A DNA stretch of 64,000 nucleotides from Macrothele yani (lineage: Eukaryota; Arthropoda; Arachnida; Araneae; Macrothelidae). The stretch is from positions 198,777,232-198,841,231 of the forward strand of contig CM076990.1 in NCBI GenBank assembly GCA_039090855.1, given 5' to 3'. Both the position numbers and the translations under genes were made by a program. This document shows positions 9,849-20,258 of this stretch, piece after piece. Under the pieces are notes generated by a model, which saw nothing but the letters and a program-made list of their open reading frames with translations, was not told where the DNA came from and ran no database searches. The stretch's first letter is position 1. The number at the start of each line of letters is the position of its first letter.

Positions 9849-10675
9849 AACATAGACCCAAGTCATTGCACGATCCATTCCCATGTAAAAACGTCCCCAT
9901 GTATTGCACTTTACTATATTTATTACATCAGGTTAAAAAGCTATATACAAAATTTAAAAACACAAGATTTTTTGCGGTAGCAGCTACCACATCATCAGGC
10001 ATAGCGTATAGAACCAGAGTTCTTAAAAATTCTTAATATGATGGTAAAGAAACTACATAGCGCTGTCTGACGGAACAATAATGACATACACAACCAAAAT
10101 ACGTTCGTGACGCCCTCTGCAATAATAAGCACAGAAATATTAATTTTAAAAGTAGCGATAGTCCATTTAACAAGTTCTTCCAGGCCCTAGAAATAAGATA
10201 TGTCATATCCTCATTGCAACATTTATTGCCGAACTGGTAAATAAACATGCTTTCCATGTACAATAAAGAAACTATTTACCAGTTCGATGATAAATGTTAC
10301 AATGAGGATATGCCATACTTTATTTCTCGGGCCTGGAAGAACTTATTAAATGGACTATCGTTATCTTTATAATTAATATTTCTGCGCTTATTATTGCAGA
10401 GGGCGTCACGAATGTATTTTGGTTGTGTATGTCATTATTGTACCGTCAGGCGTCACTGTGTAGTTTCTTTACTATCATATTAATACTTTTTAAGAACTCT
10501 GGTTCCATATGATATGTGTATCTTGATGATGCGGTAGCTGCTACTGCGAAAGATCTTGTGTTTTTAATTTTTGTATATAGCTTTTTAACCTGATGTAATA
10601 AATACAGTAGAGTGCAATACTTTAGGGCATTTTTACATGGGAATGGATCGTGCAATGACTTGGGTCTATGTTTTT
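9849..10675. mobile_element. Foldback element with ~400-bp inverted arms
   Basis: The left arm (about 9849-10239) reappears inverted as the right arm (about 10274-10675). The outer ends pair ACATAGACCCAAGTCATTGC with its reverse complement at 10655-10675. Only ~35 bases separate the arms around 10240-10273. Arms differ by scattered substitutions and short indels. Nothing in it resembles a transposase. It would form a long hairpin as single-stranded DNA or RNA. No target duplication was identified. Confidence 0.9.
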
Positions 10676-12117
10676 ATACGTTACGAACAGCACGAAATGA
10701 TGTTATAGTGATAAAATTAGTGCTAAAGCGAAAATCTGTGAGGTACCTTGTAAGAACGGAAAGGACATGGTCCGATTTCCAGGGGAGTGCAAATGCCCCC
10801 TCATGCTCCCCTATACGGGCGGCCATGCTTGTGATCCCTATTCACTGAAAATTTTGAAAATAGTTTGTGACACACTGTATCCCTGAAAAATTGCAACGTG
10901 CACTTCTATGAAACCAGCTTCAGTATAACATTTATTAAATTTGTATAATCTCTCCATATGTTAACAGCATGAAATTTTTATATGAGAATTTCAGCACAAC
11001 AGGATCCTCTGAACTGAAACGTACATGCAGTTAATAAATGCTATTTTTTTTTTAAATAGAGCTGTGGATGTAAAAAATGCATTCTGACCAAGATTTCTGA
11101 TAAACGGAGGCACCCTTCCGGATTCTAGGTCAAATCAAAGAGTCATGGACGTTCCTGCCCCCTCTACCCACCCACCTCCACTCATCCTTGCTGCTTCAGA
11201 AGTTTATAATATCTCAACCTTGAAAGATGTATGCGATGCTGCAAGGCAGCAAAGAGGCACGGAGCAAGGGTTCATTCATGGGGGTGGGCCTCCCATTTAG
11301 GGTTTGTAGTCACGCCAGACACTGAACAGGTTAGACAACGGGATATGCAAGGTGGTGGCTCCTGCAACTCTTTTCCTGTATGAGGGGCACTAGGAAAGGG
11401 GTGTGTTCTCCTCAATACGTGCCCCGTCATCATCTGCAGTAGCAGAGGCGAAAGGGGGAAGGGAATACCGATGGCATGGAAAAAAAAAAAGTCACTGACC
11501 GCGAGGCCTCTCTCTGGCACGTTAACTCCTGTCTGTCGGGCTTCACTGAACCGAAAGCTCTGGTATTCTTAAACAAATCTTGCACAAAAAGATCACCAAC
11601 CAGAAATTTTGCTTTTGTGCATTGTCGGAATATTTGTGCGGCACAGGTTGATATATTTTCGTGTTAACGTCTTGTATTTTCAAAACATTTGTTTTAAAAA
11701 CGCGACTAAAAATTTGATTAAAAATCTTTTGTTTCAGTTGTATGATGCAAAAGCTGTCTATTCAAAAATATGATTTTTCCTTATTGGAGTAGATTTTTGC
11801 ATTTTATCTCAAGTTTTGAAACAAAAATTGGTTGAGTGAATTACAGGAAGCTGATAATATCACATTCAGCCGGCTCAACTTAGACTACACAGATTGTTCC
11901 AGATTATATTGCATGCAGTCATGAGTAGTATCTTACGAATATTCAGATTTAATACGTTCTATAATTACTGTCCAATTACGAAATGTAAAATAAAAATAAA
12001 TCAGACAAAAAATGGCGTTTTCTGTTTTTAATAAGATGATGGGAAATTTCTTCATTTGATACTTATGCATGGAATTATTATTATTAATGATATTATAGGT
12101 GCAATAAATACCTCTAT
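10676..12117. other. Unannotated spacer
   Basis: No recognised gene. AT-rich, with a less AT-rich patch at about 11100-11470. Short ORFs have no family features. Confidence 0.4.
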
Positions 12118-12340
12118 TTTTTTTCTTGATTGGGGATTTAACGAACACCATGAGCAACTCGATGGTCAATAAGCAGTCGCCCGTCTCTAATTTAGGGCAA
12201 CTGGTTCCAGGGAAGGGAGAGAGCCAGTGCCGTTAGACAAACACAACATCCATGCCTTAACGGGATTCGAACTCGGACCAATATTGGACGAATGGTCAGT
12301 AGCCAGCGCTTAGACCACTGCGCCGCCGGCGCGGCTAAAC
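12118..12340 (-). mobile_element. tRNA-derived SINE (family A)
   Basis: A nearly complete copy. From the minus strand: head with the A-box region (GCGCAGTGGTCTAAGCG) near 12310-12330, B box (GTTCGAATCC) near 12268, body, and A-rich tail at 12118-12127. Confidence 0.85.
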
Positions 12341-12460
12341 ACCTCTATATATATACGTATAGTACGTATAATATCAAAATAGTAATTTTACATTCATAGT
12401 AAATATTATTCCCGAAGACGGATATAAAAGTCTTTTGAAGTTGCTTGCTTTGTAAAAGTA

Positions 12461-13847
12461 CGAAGGTTGTAAAAGTAATGCAAAAGTGGGCATAACGTTT
12501 TTATTAACTGAGAGAGGTCGTTCAAATTACACATGCTGGGAGAGTAACTCTTCCTCTATACAAAGGTACTACTCAACATACTCTCCATCATTTCAAGCGA
12601 TTCATTTGCGCCATCGATGAATCCAACTCTCGAATCGTTTTTGAAAACATTCCGGTGTGGATTGTTGTACACACTTATTCACAGCCACCTTCGCCTCGTC
12701 TGTGTCACCAAATCGTTGTCCTCGGAGGCTGTCCTTCATTGGACCGAACAGGTGGAATTCGGAGGGCGCCAGATCTGGGCTTTACGGTAGATGGGAGGAC
12801 CACCGACCAGTCTAATTTGCTGATCGCCTGATTAGTTGACAAACATGTGTGTAGTCTCGCATTGTAATTGGTGAATATGGATCCTTTTTGTCTGGTTTGT
12901 TCCTCCTTATAGCTTCTTTAATCTTCTTGAGTGTCTTAGTGGACCACACGCTGGTCACGGTACGGCCACGTTCCAGAAAATCAAAGAAAATAACGCCCCT
13001 GTCATCCCGAAAAACAGTCACTATAACTTTCTGTGCTGATCCCTGGCTTGTGAACTTCTTAGGCCTTGGCGAAGAGGTTTGACGTCATTCCATGGATTGA
13101 TTCTTCGTTTGGATACGCCCTCGTTTCATCTCCTGCCCTGTCACCAGATCGGAAAAAACAACGTGTTTTCGTTGGCTTCAAACGCTTCTAGGAGATCAGA
13201 GCAAACTTTCACCCTTCTTTCCTTCAAATCGGGTGTCAACTGAAGAGGTACACACTTTGCCCATACTTTCCGATACCCTAAGTTTTTCCACCATCTTTTG
13301 CATGGCATGAATCAGAATGCGATTTGAACGACCTCTGTCAGGTAATAAAAGTGTTATGCCCACATTATGTAGCCTTCTTGGATGTCAGACAGCCAGTTTG
13401 CTGTAGCCTTCTTTTATGTTAGACAGTCCTGTTGTGCGACAAGATCTCGGACTGTGACTCGTCTCTCCGCGAGAATCAATTCATCCACTCGCTGACTATT
13501 TGTATCAGTGAATGCAGATGATGGTCCACCACTGGTGGCTTGTTTTCAGTACTGGTTTCCCCTTCTTTAAACTTCTTCATCCATCTGTGCACATCGCTCT
13601 TGTCAATAGTGTCATCTCCGTAAATATTCTGTAGCCTTCTTGGATGTCACACAGTCTGCACCCTTCTTTCGTCAAGGCCTCAACGACGACACGTTGCTTC
13701 TGCTTGGAATCTGTTATTTACCTGCAATGAAGAAGAAGGGTTACTATAGAGGAAGAGTTGCTCTACCAACATATGCGATTTGAACGACCTCTGTCAGTTA
13801 ATAAAAGAGTTATGCCCACTTTTGCATTACTTTCGGTACAACCCTCG
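12461..13847 (-). mobile_element. mariner transposon, decayed, reverse orientation
   Basis: Long matching ends share AGTAATGCAAAAGTGGGCAT on the left and its reverse complement at about 13810-13835; TA precedes the left end. Total 1387 bp. A second partial copy of the subterminal block lies inside at about 13316-13372, and a GTAGCCTTCTTGGATGTC motif recurs at 13371 and 13631, so the interior has been rearranged. Confidence 0.85.
12600..13735 (-). pseudogene. mariner transposase relic
   Basis: On the minus strand the C-terminus reads SEFHLFGPMKDSLRGQRFGD and ends in a natural stop near 12610. Upstream are MTVFRDDRGVIFFDFLERGR (about 12960-13021), the first catalytic region VTGDE (about 13125) and an N-terminal KKGKPV-type helix region near 13550. 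At the second catalytic site the expected HDNARPHT reads NYNARLHT, so the Asp is replaced by Tyr. Several stops and shifts. Inactive. Confidence 0.85.
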
Positions 13848-15080
13848 TGCTTGTTATGTAGACAACGTTTTATGCTGAATAAAATAATTCGTAATTTCAG
13901 GCACAAGTCTTAAAAGAGAATATCTTCGAACAAGAATCGAAAACTGAGGAGAAGCATCAAAGCGATATCTTCGTTTTCTTTGCTGGAATCTGATTTTCTT
14001 TCACGAGCTGTCGTTCTGTTGTCAATAGCTTAGTCTGTCTGGGTAAATCTCTTAGTCTCTCATTTCATTCTTCGAAACAAGAAAAATCTTGAGCAGCGAT
14101 GGACAAAGGTAAATCAGAAACGTTGCATTCTTCAGAATTACAAATCACTGTTTCGCCATCATAAGTGGCATTTTCTTAACAATTTCTTGAGGTGTAAATT
14201 TGGAACGTTTGAAACGGATCCTAATCACATGTTGCTTTCTGAAACTTTATTGGTAATTCGCTCCTGCCCCCCCCCCCCCCCCCCCCGACTTTTTTTTTTT
14301 TTTTTTTTAATGTAGAATGCTTCAAGCCGATGGGAACTGAATACGTGAGAAAGGGAAATCTGCGGAATATTTTGAAAAATTACGCTATTTTTCACAAAAA
14401 CTTATTAAAAAAAGTGGATATTTTTAACATTTAACCTTATGGCGACAGTTGTTGATATTGAGAAATTTTGTGCCTAACAGCGAGATGTGTAGTGTTTCGT
14501 AACTCGATTAAAAGCGTAATTTAGTTAAGTTAATGAATTTTATTGTAGCATGAAATGAACAAGATAAATTACGATGCTCTTGTAAGCAAAGGTTTTAATC
14601 AGAAGTTACATAAGCCAATATTTTATACTATCTTCCCTTCGTAACTATGACCTGTTTATGCTACATGCAGTTAAAAACTTTGATTTCATAAGAAAAACAG
14701 CCAACTTTTGAGAAAATAGAGTACATCCCACTTATAACGAGCCCGTATTTAGTGAGATCTCGAATTTAACGAGCAAAACAGGACCTGTTTGGTACAATGT
14801 TAATTCAAAGATAATTTGATCGTTTTTAACGAATGAAATTTAACAAGTCCCCGGATTTCACGAGGGAGAGAAAAGCTAAGATAATCACTTTGAACAAACA
14901 AAGTAATAAAATTTAATGAAATTCCATATTTAACGAGACAGAGAGAAACTGCTTCGCACTGTCCTGGAATAGAGGAATAGAACAGCGCAGAGGAATCCTG
15001 GTGTGCTAGTGAAGGAATGTTGATAAAAAAGCAATGGGAAAGAAGTACATCAAATGCTCGAGACGCAAGTTGGGGAAGAG
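13848..15080. other. Spacer with homopolymers and a possible pogo/Tigger-like end
   Basis: A C run at about 14267-14286 is followed by a T run at 14290-14308. At 14725-14950 motifs such as TTATAACGAGC, TTTAACGAGC, TTTAACGAG and TTTCACGAGG repeat, resembling subterminal repeats of pogo/Tigger DNA transposons. No ORF and no partner end found, so weak. Confidence 0.3.
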
Positions 15081-15449
15081 GTTCTCCCTGACACCCACTC
15101 CCACATGTATCGCGTCAGCTGAGTTGAAAACAGGACACGCACTCCCAGATATATCGTGTCAGCTGAGTTGAAAACAGGTCACACACTTCAAGGTGTATCA
15201 CATCAGCTGAGTTGAAAACTGGCCACCCTCTCCAAGGTATGTCGCGTCAGCTGAGTTGAAAACAGGGGACCCACTCCAAATTGTGTCGCGTCTGCTGAGT
15301 TGAAAACAGGCCACCCACTCCAAGGTGTGCCGCGTCATAAGAGTTGAAAACAGGCCACCCACTCCAAGGTGTGCCGCGTCATAAGAGTTGAAAACAGGCC
15401 ACTCCAAGGTGTGTCGCGCCAGCTGATTTGAAAAAAGACCACCCACACT

Positions 15450-15629
15450 TGTAACGTACCAGGAGATGTGACGTACCTGCCAGAAGGACGCACACGACAT
15501 AGAGGCAGATAGGAATCAGAATAAAACGTCCGCGTAGCTCAATTGGTAGAGTGACTTATTCCGGAATGAGGGGATCCTGGTTCGAGCCCCGGCGTGGATA
15601 AAAAATTACGGAAAAATTTACTTCGTTAT
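15450..15629 (+). repeat. TRIM 5' LTR
   Basis: 180 bp from TGTAACGTACC to ACTTCGTTAT. The tRNA-like unit occupies its positions 79-150. It lies 78 bases from the LTR start. Right boundary fixed by comparison with the 3' LTR and its target duplication. Confidence 0.9.
15528..15599 (+). ncRNA. tRNA-like sequence in the 5' LTR
   Basis: 72 nt with tRNA layout: acceptor strands GTCCGCG and CGTGGAT pair with two G-U pairs, the D arm is present, the A box TAGCTCAATTGG fits the Pol III consensus exactly, and the B box reads GGTTCGAGCCC. The anticodon stem does not pair well, so I call it tRNA-like, not a tRNA gene. Confidence 0.75.
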
Positions 15630-15631
15630 AA

Positions 15632-15643
15632 TGGCGCCCGAAC
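15632..15643 (+). promoter_or_regulatory. Primer-binding site (Lys-type tRNA)
   Basis: TGGCGCCCGAAC follows the 5' LTR by two bases. It is complementary to the 3' end (including CCA) of tRNA-Lys(UUU)-type primers known from retroviruses. Complementarity ends after 12 nt. Confidence 0.75.
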
Positions 15644-15762
15644 TATCCGGATGACCCGACCGTTCAAAATCTCGCATTGGTGTGATGTTATTTCCACACC
15701 GCGAGATAGGAAAAATAAGAGAATCCCTTCTCCAGCACTTCGAAAAAAAAATAAATAAATAA

Positions 15763-15778
15763 AATAAGGGGGAGATGA
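15763..15778 (+). promoter_or_regulatory. Polypurine tract
   Basis: AATAAGGGGGAGATGA abuts the 3' LTR, where plus-strand priming occurs in LTR retrotransposons. Confidence 0.75.
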
Positions 15779-15957
15779 TGTAACGTACCAGAAGATGTGA
15801 CGTACCTGCCAGAAGGACGCACACGACATAGAGGCAGATAGGAATCAGAATAAAACGTCCGCGTAGCTCAATTGGTAGAGCAACTTATTCCGGAATGAGG
15901 GGATCCGGGTTCGAATCCTGGCGCGGACAGAAATGACGGAGAAATTTATTTCGTTAT
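15779..15957 (+). repeat. TRIM 3' LTR
   Basis: 179 bp, starting TGTAACGTACC and ending TTTCGTTAT directly before the ACACT target duplication. It has the better-preserved tRNA-like unit. Confidence 0.9.
15857..15928 (+). ncRNA. tRNA-like sequence in the 3' LTR
   Basis: 72 nt. Acceptor stem GTCCGCG/CGCGGAC pairs perfectly; D stem GCTC/GAGC pairs; T arm CCGGG-TTCGAAT-CCTGG pairs with one G-U. A box TAGCTCAATTGG and B box GGTTCGAATCC match Pol III consensus. By position the loop holds T33 and CCG at 34-36 (an Arg anticodon), but the anticodon stem (ACTTA/ATGAG) barely pairs; the arm instead folds as a near-loopless hairpin. Pol III transcription is plausible; service in translation is not. Confidence 0.75.
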
Positions 15958-16424
15958 ACACTAAAGTGTGTCGCGTCAGCAGAGTTGAAAACAGGCCACC
16001 CTCTCCCAGGTGTTTCGCGCGTCAGCTGAATTGAAAACAGGTCACCCACTCCAAGGTGTGTCACGTCAGCAGAGCTGAAAATAAGAGTTGAAAACCACCC
16101 ACTCCAAGGTGTGTAGCCTCCTCCGTGTTATTCCGACATGCTTTCGAAAGGAAAATCACCTGGAAGAAAAACATAGCATTTATTGACATATAACTCCAAG
16201 GTGTGTCGGGTCAGCTGAGTTGAAAAAAGACCACCCACACTAAGGTGTGTCGCATCAGCAGAGTTGAAAACAGGCCAGCCACTCCAAGGTGTATCTCGTC
16301 AACAGAGTTGAAAACAGGCCACCCACTCCAAGGTGTGTCCCGTCAGCTGAGTTGAAAAGAGTTCACCCACTCCAAGGTGTGTAGCCTCCTCCGTGTTATT
16401 CCGACATGCTTTCGAAAGGAAAAT

Positions 16425-17494
16425 CACCTGGAAGAAAAACATAGCATTTATTGACATATATTAGTATGGTGCATATATTGACATACATTAACATAGCACT
16501 ATTGACATACATTACTACGTTGTCGGGCCACCTTTGGCCTTAATGCATGCACTGACCCTTCGAGACATGCTTTCGACAAGGTTTTGGAAAATAGCGATAG
16601 CTATGCGCTTCCATTCAATACATAATGCTGCCGCTAACTGTTGATTAGTAGAAGGCCTTGGTTCCAAACTTCTTATGCGGCGCTTTAATTCATCCCATAG
16701 GTGCTCTATGGGATTAAAATCAGAGCCCTGTGCTGGCCAGTCTACACGCGATACGGAATTGTCGTCAAACCACGCCGTAGCAGTCCTTGTTTTATGTCTC
16801 GGTGCATTATTATCCTGCTGGTACCAACAAGGCTCGGTTCCATAGTATTGCTACAGAGTTGATAGGACATAATTGTTCAGAATATCAAAGTAGACGTGCT
16901 GGCTAACAGGTTTGTCCACGATAACCAATGGGCGTGGAACATACCACAAAAATAACCCCCACACGAGTACACTGCCAGCTCCACACTTGACCGTAGGAAC
17001 AGTACACGGTGGTAAATAGCGTTCGCCCGGATGCCGCCATACCCACACACGGCCATCAGACTGATGGAACGTGTATCTGGATTTATCAGTTCATAGGAGC
17101 CGTTTACATTGATCTACGGTCCACGATAAATGTTCTTTACACCATACTAAACTACAAGTAGCATTCCGAGTTGAGATGAAAATCTTATGAGCAGCCGCAC
17201 GACCACGGTAACCCATGGAATGAAGTTCTCTGCGAATGGTAAGTGTACATACCGTGGTTCCAGCATTTTTACTCACCTGTAGAGTGAGGTCTTGTGCAGT
17301 ACTCCGTCGATTAGCTGTAACGACTCTCTTGAGGCTTCGACGTCTTCTATCACTGATTTTCTTTGGTCTGCCGGTACGTTTTGCTGTTTCAGGCACACGC
17401 CATGTGTCTTCCACTTATTCAGTACATCCAAAACAATTGACTTGGGTATGTTCAAACGCCTCTAGGTTTCTCCTATGGACAGCCCACTAATATG
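16425..17494 (-). mobile_element. Tc1-like element, truncated at both ends
   Basis: Same family as the fuller copy at 58723-59938. The left TIR is gone; only the subterminal ACATAGCATTTATTGACATA block remains, followed by a local triplication of ATTGACATACATTA (16460-16520). The right end breaks in CACTAATAT at about 17494, just before the DUF4817-type element. Confidence 0.85.
16500..17470 (-). pseudogene. Tc1-like transposase relic
   Basis: Minus-strand pieces in several frames: IVLDVLNKWKTHG (near 17440), RTGRPKKISDRRRRSLKRV and RRELHSMGYRGR (17091-17414), CKEHLSWTVDQCK, a frame with VKCGAGSVLVWG (16851-17048), then WPAQ...DFNPIEHLWDEL and C-terminal RLVESMSRR-type sequence toward 16540. 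Many frameshifts. Inactive. Confidence 0.85.
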
Positions 17495-17504
17495 AATATA
17501 TATA

Positions 17505-18069
17505 CAGGATGATTCATAAAGAAGTATACAGTTTCAACGCACTACAAAACAAGAACAATGTAAGATATTTTATGTTACCTGTAACAGAATTGTAGGGGAA
17601 TGTTTCAAGTTTTTTTAGAGACAGTCACAGATGTTCTATGTGTGCACCCTTAGTCACACGACACACATAAAGCCGGTAATCCATTTCCGCCCAAGCGCGA
17701 TACACGCGGTCATCCAGGACTTTTAAGTTTGGACAAACATCCTGCAGTTTCAAATTTTTTATGCCAATCGTAGATAGATTTTCTGGTTGGAGTTTCTTTT
17801 CCGAATCGTGATCGAAAATGCCGTTGCACAACAGTTACAGATCCCGTTTTGCTCAATTCAAGAACACAAAACTCCTTCTCCACTGCAGCCGCTACCATTT
17901 TGACTGACTAGTCACGTGACACGCGCTATCGCTTACGTCACTTCCCTTAGTAGCGGGACACAAACTTTATGAATACATCTACCTAACGGTAAGCAGTTGT
18001 GGTCCGTGTCTTCAACTGTTGCTGTTTTACAACATCTGGAAACTGTATACTTCTTTATGAATCACCCTG
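17505..18069 (-). mobile_element. Internally deleted Tc1/mariner-like element with DUF4817-type HTH
   Basis: The 565-bp element has long TIRs (CAGGATGATTCATAAAGAAG and its complement near 18050) and TA on each side. The minus strand keeps an N-terminal piece (FCVLELSKTGSVTVVQRHFR... then TRKSIYDWHKKFETAGCL, 17710-17898), typical of the DUF4817 HTH found on arthropod transposases, fused to a C-terminal tail (VYRAWAEMDYRLYVCRVTKG, 17625-17720). The catalytic domain is missing, so it is non-autonomous. Confidence 0.8.
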
Positions 18070-18770
18070 TATATATATTTCCGCTTAACTGGAGGGCAAT
18101 AATAGTTTTATCAGCAGTTAAAGTAATAAGTTCATCCCTTTTGAAAGAAGAAAAAATTAAAATGCACTAAAGGTTAAACTTTCAGTGTTCAAACAAAAAT
18201 TGTGAGTGGCGGAATCGGAGGCAGCGGCTTGGAATATTATGCTGCACAAGAAAACTATCTTGCACAAAACTCCTTCTAAAATTTTCAAGAAAGATTCCCG
18301 AAAGATTTTTTATTTCTCCATAGAAACGTGGTAAGAAGAACCTCGAAGCTATTTAAATCTCCCATTCGTGCCGCTCCAAGAATTTTTGCGTTCTGTCGGT
18401 AATTAATTGAAATCTTTGTAAATTTGCCGCCATTATAAAAATAATAATTACAACTCAGCAGTTCTATTAAAAATAGTTGTATGACAGTGATGATAATAAT
18501 ACATAGTGCCGCAATTATGTAATGAGGCTGTTGTTGTTGTTTTTTTAAATCGCGGTAAAACTTACGATTCGGGAAGACTTTTTTTTTATGAATAATTGAT
18601 CAGCTATGCGGTGGCAACAGCATTTACGTGATTTGCGTGAGAATTGCGCACAGATGATTATTTGCTCTGTTCATGACGTAATGGAAGAAACACTGTTACT
18701 ACGTTGTTCATGACGTCAGTGGAAGAACACTGTCACTGCCCTGTCGTGAAGCACAAATACAGGCAATGGT
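18070..18770. other. No recognisable feature
   Basis: AT-rich spacer. A ~35-bp GACGTAATGGAAGAA/GACGTCAGTGGAAGAA repeat pair sits at about 18675-18735. Confidence 0.4.
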
Positions 18771-18784
18771 TCCATCTAGTTCTG

Positions 18785-18848
18785 TTTAAAAATCGGTAGA
18801 ACTGCATCTGAGATACTTGAGTTGTTGCATGATGTGTATGGGGCTAAT
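18785..18848 (+). pseudogene. mariner transposase, 5' part (split by hAT element)
   Basis: Reads FCLKIGRTASEILELLHDVYGAN, the start of a mariner HTH domain. The next codons resume at 20259 after the 1402-bp hAT-like insertion. Confidence 0.75.
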
Positions 18849-20250
18849 TAGAGGTCTGCACGGGCCTTAATTTGGAAAGCTCGGCCCTGCCCGGCTAGTA
18901 TATTTCTCCTGTTTTCAAGGCCCGGGCCGGCCCGTAAAACTTCCACAATTACCAAAACACGAATTTGACACCTAGTGCACTCGGTCATTTAATTTTCGTT
19001 TTCTTAATTGCTACACGTATTCTATTACAATAAACGTTAATTCAGAATATTTCTGGGACTCTGTATAAGTCACGTGACGTCCGAGGAGGGGGCTTGTGTA
19101 CTTAAAAATGTTTCATGAAAAAGACAATTTCCATGCGTTTCTAATTTTCTGGGTTTTCAAATTATTATCATTTCCTACCGCCAGACCCAGAAATATCCTT
19201 GAGGATAAGGAGGGGGAGGGAGGGATTCGAAAAGTACGAAATATCCAGAATTATGAGTCCGATCGTTTTACTGGGAGAAGATTTTATGGCTTTATAAACT
19301 GCACCTATCGCTACTGGCATATCATATCGCTGGAACTCAATATGTCTCTCGTGTATGTGGGAGGAGCACATTTGTGCCGCTTACGATGCGATGTTCCAGG
19401 TTTTGTGCTATCGTAACTCAAAATGTTTTTGCATTTACTGCACTTCACAACGTTTACCGGCCGACTAGTTTCAGAACGGGTCAGTAATTTAAAATATTTC
19501 CAAATATCGCTTTTCTCCCTTTACATTGTCTGCAAGCACATATTCTCCGGAAGCGATTTTTTCGCGAAAATCTTTCGCTTTCCTAAACTCCATAATAAAT
19601 ATGGAAGACTGTTTATCAGCAACACTGAACTGAGCATATGCTAAGGGAAAACAACGACAGACTGCCCAGCTAGCCAGCGTCACAGAAGTCTTGAAAACGG
19701 CTGCCTGATAGTAGAAATGGGGAAAATGCGGCACATGGAGAAACTTACACAGAAGTAAGTTTCTCCCAGCCCATTTCTCCCGTGCCATTTAAGACAACTT
19801 AAAAGCTTTTGACACATCTAGAGAACAAAGTGCCGCCGACTAGAACAATAAAAAGATCATCTGCGAGCGGGTGGCTCGGTTTAGAAATGCTGCAGTTAAT
19901 AGCCTGTCCTAAAGCATGAGAGGAGGGTGGGAGTTAGGGAAAGATAGAGAAGAGACCACATTCACATTGAAAAACTAAGAGAGCTGACCCACTCCAATTG
20001 TTTTGTAGGAGGGGAGGATGTCGTAACATTTCTATTTTTTCCATCAGCGGAGATTATTCAATCTTATCCTGCTGCTGTATGTTGTGAGTTTTCCAAACGA
20101 GAAAGGCATCGTACAGCGATTGTTTTGCTCATAAAAAAAACATCTGCTCGGCCCGTGTCTGTTTTACATTAAATATTGAAGGCCCGGCCCGTTTTCCCAA
20201 CTTAGAAATGAGCAAAGGTCCGATCCGGCCCGGGCCCGTGCAGATCTCTA
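18849..20250. mobile_element. hAT-like element inserted in a mariner
   Basis: Ends TAGAGGTCTGCACGGGCC and the inverted GGGCCCGTGCAGATCTCTA, followed inward by GC-rich CCGGGCC motifs. Flanks GGGCTAAT and GGGTTAAT form an 8-bp target duplication with one mismatch. The surrounding mariner reading continues across the insertion. No transposase recognised inside; a 99-residue minus-strand ORF at 19489-19788 has no clear family. Confidence 0.85.
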
Positions 20251-20258
20251 GGGTTAAT

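Larger units (their letters stand above)
15450..15957 (+). mobile_element. TRIM: miniature LTR retrotransposon with tRNA-bearing LTRs
   Basis: A 508-bp element made of two ~180-bp direct repeats around a 149-bp interior. The repeats start TGTAACGTACC and differ at roughly a dozen positions (about 93% identical by eye). The flanking 5-mer ACACT is duplicated exactly (15445-15449 and 15958-15962), and the minisatellite unit reads continuously if the element and one ACACT are removed. A primer-binding site follows the left repeat by two bases, and a polypurine tract precedes the right one. The interior has no coding capacity. These are the defining features of a TRIM. Unusually, each LTR contains a whole tRNA-like unit. 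Its mobilising partner is unknown. Confidence 0.9.
15090..16400. repeat. ~44-bp minisatellite, interrupted
   Basis: Units of the type GTGTGTCGCGTCAGCTGAGT + TGAAAACAGGCCACCCACTCCAAG repeat about every 44 bases from 15090 to 16400, with shortened and variant units. It is interrupted by the TRIM at 15450-15957 and by a ~85-bp insert at about 16105-16190 that recurs at 16375-16460. Minus-strand ORFs across it are repeat artefacts. Confidence 0.9.

Noticed and set aside
15198..15500. 100-residue minus-strand protein
   Set aside because: Reading through a ~44-bp minisatellite; repeats of WPVFNS arise from the units.
15857..15928. A genuine tRNA-Arg(CCG) gene
   Set aside because: The anticodon stem does not pair, the unit repeats in both LTRs, and it lies inside a retrotransposon. 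Treated as tRNA-like.
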